Source: Stenopsyche tienmushanensis (taxonomy: Eukaryota; Arthropoda; Insecta; Trichoptera; Stenopsychidae). Taken from it: a stretch of 64,000 nucleotides of DNA. A model generated the notes under the pieces. The model saw nothing but the letters and a program-made list of their open reading frames with translations, did not search any database and was not told the origin of the DNA. The translations under genes were made by a program, and so were the position numbers. The stretch spans positions 1,116,001-1,180,000 of the forward strand of contig WACJ01000058.1 of assembly GCA_008973525.1 (NCBI GenBank), read 5' to 3'. Each line of letters starts with the position of its first letter. Positions within the stretch are counted from its first letter, which is position 1. This document shows positions 62,430 to 64,000 of the stretch, piece after piece.

Positions 62430-62969
62430 CCATTGTCAGGTCAGTGATGTCAGGTCTGGAAATTATGCGAGTCGCGGAATAGGGTAAATTCCCAGACAAA
62501 GAAATCCACCGGTGTCAGGTCCAGAGACCGTGCGAACTACGGAATTTGGTCACAAAAAGAATTAATTTACACGACAGAGGTGCCCACAAAATAAATCCTA
62601 ATTAAAGGATAATTCTAGGAATAAGCACCGCCTTTGCAAAAATTAAAGAGAAAATGCTACTTCAGACAACTACAGTTGAAACAAAGAAACGGTGTCGTTC
62701 GTGCATACGAAGAAAAGGTGGCCAATTTGAACAAATTTTGTAAATAAATTTAATAAAAACATCTTAAGCATAAAAAGTATTTTTTTAATCGTGACCCTGG
62801 TTTGTATGACATGAAGCGTATCGTTGGAAAGGATATAAACTAGAAAACATTAAAATAAACTAGATAACAAGGAACAGGGAGAATAGGTATAAATTATAGA
62901 ATAAAATAGTTGTTAGTTTTTTGTCTAACTCCCTAAAAAAATGTGTTGTTCCATACGCCATAAATTCTG
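62430..62969 (+). mobile_element. IS630-like element with internally inverted transposase
   Basis: The right end at 62969 next to TA (62970-62971) matches the ends at 57344 and 27701. At 62440-62555 the RSPDLTPLDFF-type block lies on the minus strand and is duplicated, as at 57059-57184. From about 62560 the adjoining C-terminal part lies on the plus strand: ELIYTTEVPTK, then ETKKRCRSCIRRKGGQFEQI and a stop at about 62741. In the 57-kb copy these pieces are on the same strand, so an inversion breakpoint lies near 62555-62560. The element is dead. Confidence 0.7.
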
Positions 62970-62988
62970 TATATAAAATATTCGAATA

Positions 62989-63666
62989 CGCTTAAACCTT
63001 TTTTGTACGGTGGATGCGTTCCGCAGAAAATCGCACAAAAAAAAGCTATGACTTACATAGAAAAAGTGAAGATGCGTTCGATGAATTTTGAAAACGGCAT
63101 AACTTTGAAATAGCTTTGTAAAATATATCCAAAACCGCATAAAAAAAAAACAGGAAAACAATAAGGCAATTAAAAATAACATTTTTGGTAACATTTAAAG
63201 GACGTCTTGCATCATTGGCAACATTTTAAGGTTGCCTGACATTTGGCATCTTAAATGTCAGACATCCACTAGCGAAAAACTAATTATTTTAATTACAAAC
63301 TGTCATCGCTGTATGATAATTTTCATTGCGATTTTCGATATGAGTCAAAATCCCCAGTGTTAATGTCATCACTGTTCTGTGTAGATTTTCACTAAATTAG
63401 CTATAACTTCGTAAGTAGTCGACATCTACTTTTTCAAAAATCTAAACTAGAATAAAAGGCGTTGGTCGTAATTCAGCGATAGCAGATGCAATATGATTTA
63501 CACAGTCTCAAATTATAATTTTTTTCCAAATGTCGGTTAGTGTTGATGATTTATTTCCTATTTTATCCAAAATATCTCGATATGTACTCTTTATGAAATA
63601 AATTTGAAAAAAAATTGCTTTAAAAAACCGCATAACTTCGAAATCGCACAAAAAGAGGTTTGAGTG
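62989..63666 (+). mobile_element. TA-flanked MITE family, 678-bp copy
   Basis: TA flanks at 62987-62988 and 63667-63668. The left end is CGCTTAAACCTTTTTTGTAC. The right end is the reverse complement of CACTCAAACCTCTTTTTGTG. On the minus strand, 63310-63390 retains the diverged acidic relic DSYRKSQ...YSDDSL. It sits 18 bp right of the TA bordering the IS630-like element. Confidence 0.82.
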
Positions 63667-63668
63667 TA

Positions 63669-64000
63669 CTCGAATATTCAGATATTTTTCCATTTACATA
63701 TTCATTATTCGAAAAATTGGATTCACGATTACATGGGACCCTTAATCCCAATCAAATTTCATGCACTGCGCCTCAGATTTAGATATTCAATATTCTATGA
63801 TAGCTTTCCTACTTTCATCAATCATATATCTCTTTATATGAATAGTTTCACGTTATGCAAAATGCAATATTACCATAATAATGTCACAAGCTTCGAAACC
63901 GTTATTATAAGTCCAAAGATTAGCAAATCGGGCTCCGAATCTGGCTCATACGTGTAAACTTATTTCTGTGCAATTCGTATCCCACTGATTGACATGATCC
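63669..64000. other. AT-rich noncoding stretch
   Basis: The plus frame at 63664-63957 starts inside the MITE end and is open by chance. Nothing else is seen. Confidence 0.4.

Noticed and set aside
1..64000. CRISPR arrays, phage or bacterial operons
   Set aside because: Repeats are dispersed transposon copies, not regularly spaced arrays. Coding density and codon content are not prokaryotic.

Overview
This window looks like nuclear DNA from an arthropod, most likely an insect. It is strongly AT-rich, has no operon-like gene packing, shows spliceosomal exon borders, and is full of decayed cut-and-paste DNA transposons of kinds common in insects: mariner, Tc1-like, IS630-like, Tigger/pogo-like and piggyBac-like. 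No complete gene lies in the window. I saw no rRNA, tRNA, CRISPR or prokaryotic signals.

Host coding sequence is sparse. The best-supported piece is a minus-strand gene with two exons, near 13.3-12.97 kb and 7.56-6.86 kb. The 5.4 kb intron between them has a matching splice phase. The downstream exon encodes a long, probably disordered protein rich in His, Lys, Ser and Pro, and ends in an acidic stretch just before a donor site. I do not recognise the family. The upstream exon carries two overlapping open frames, both protein-like, which suggests a one-base frameshift, a sequence error or real dual coding. Weaker exon candidates lie at 22.28-22.49 kb (minus) and 51.59-51.87 kb (plus). A GC-richer block at 0.64-1.1 kb holds several perfect palindromic transcription-factor-type sites and may be an enhancer or promoter.

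The rest is introns or intergenic DNA colonised by repeats. From left to right these are: a 400-bp dispersed repeat (1.9 and 9.3 kb); a mariner fossil followed by an unknown repeat (5.9-6.66 kb, with relatives at 15.0 and 40.2 kb); mini inverted-repeat elements (17.8 and 46.7 kb); mariner fossils (19.2 and 31.9 kb); a deleted mariner with perfect 29-bp ends (23.3 kb); an IS630-like family (27.7, 56.9 and 62.4 kb); a piggyBac-like MITE (38.9 kb); two GC-rich islands of unknown origin (34.7 and 43.9 kb); five copies of a MITE family with TA target sites (43.2, 50.1, 55.9, 59.6 and 63.0 kb); a Tigger/pogo-like fossil (52.9 kb); and a Tc1-like fossil (60.5 kb).

The most novel-looking items are the dual-frame exon, the MITE family that keeps a stretch of acidic ancestral coding sequence, and an IS630-like transposase split by an internal inversion in which the catalytic block had already been tandemly duplicated. 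Family assignments were made by eye from translated motifs. No database search was run.
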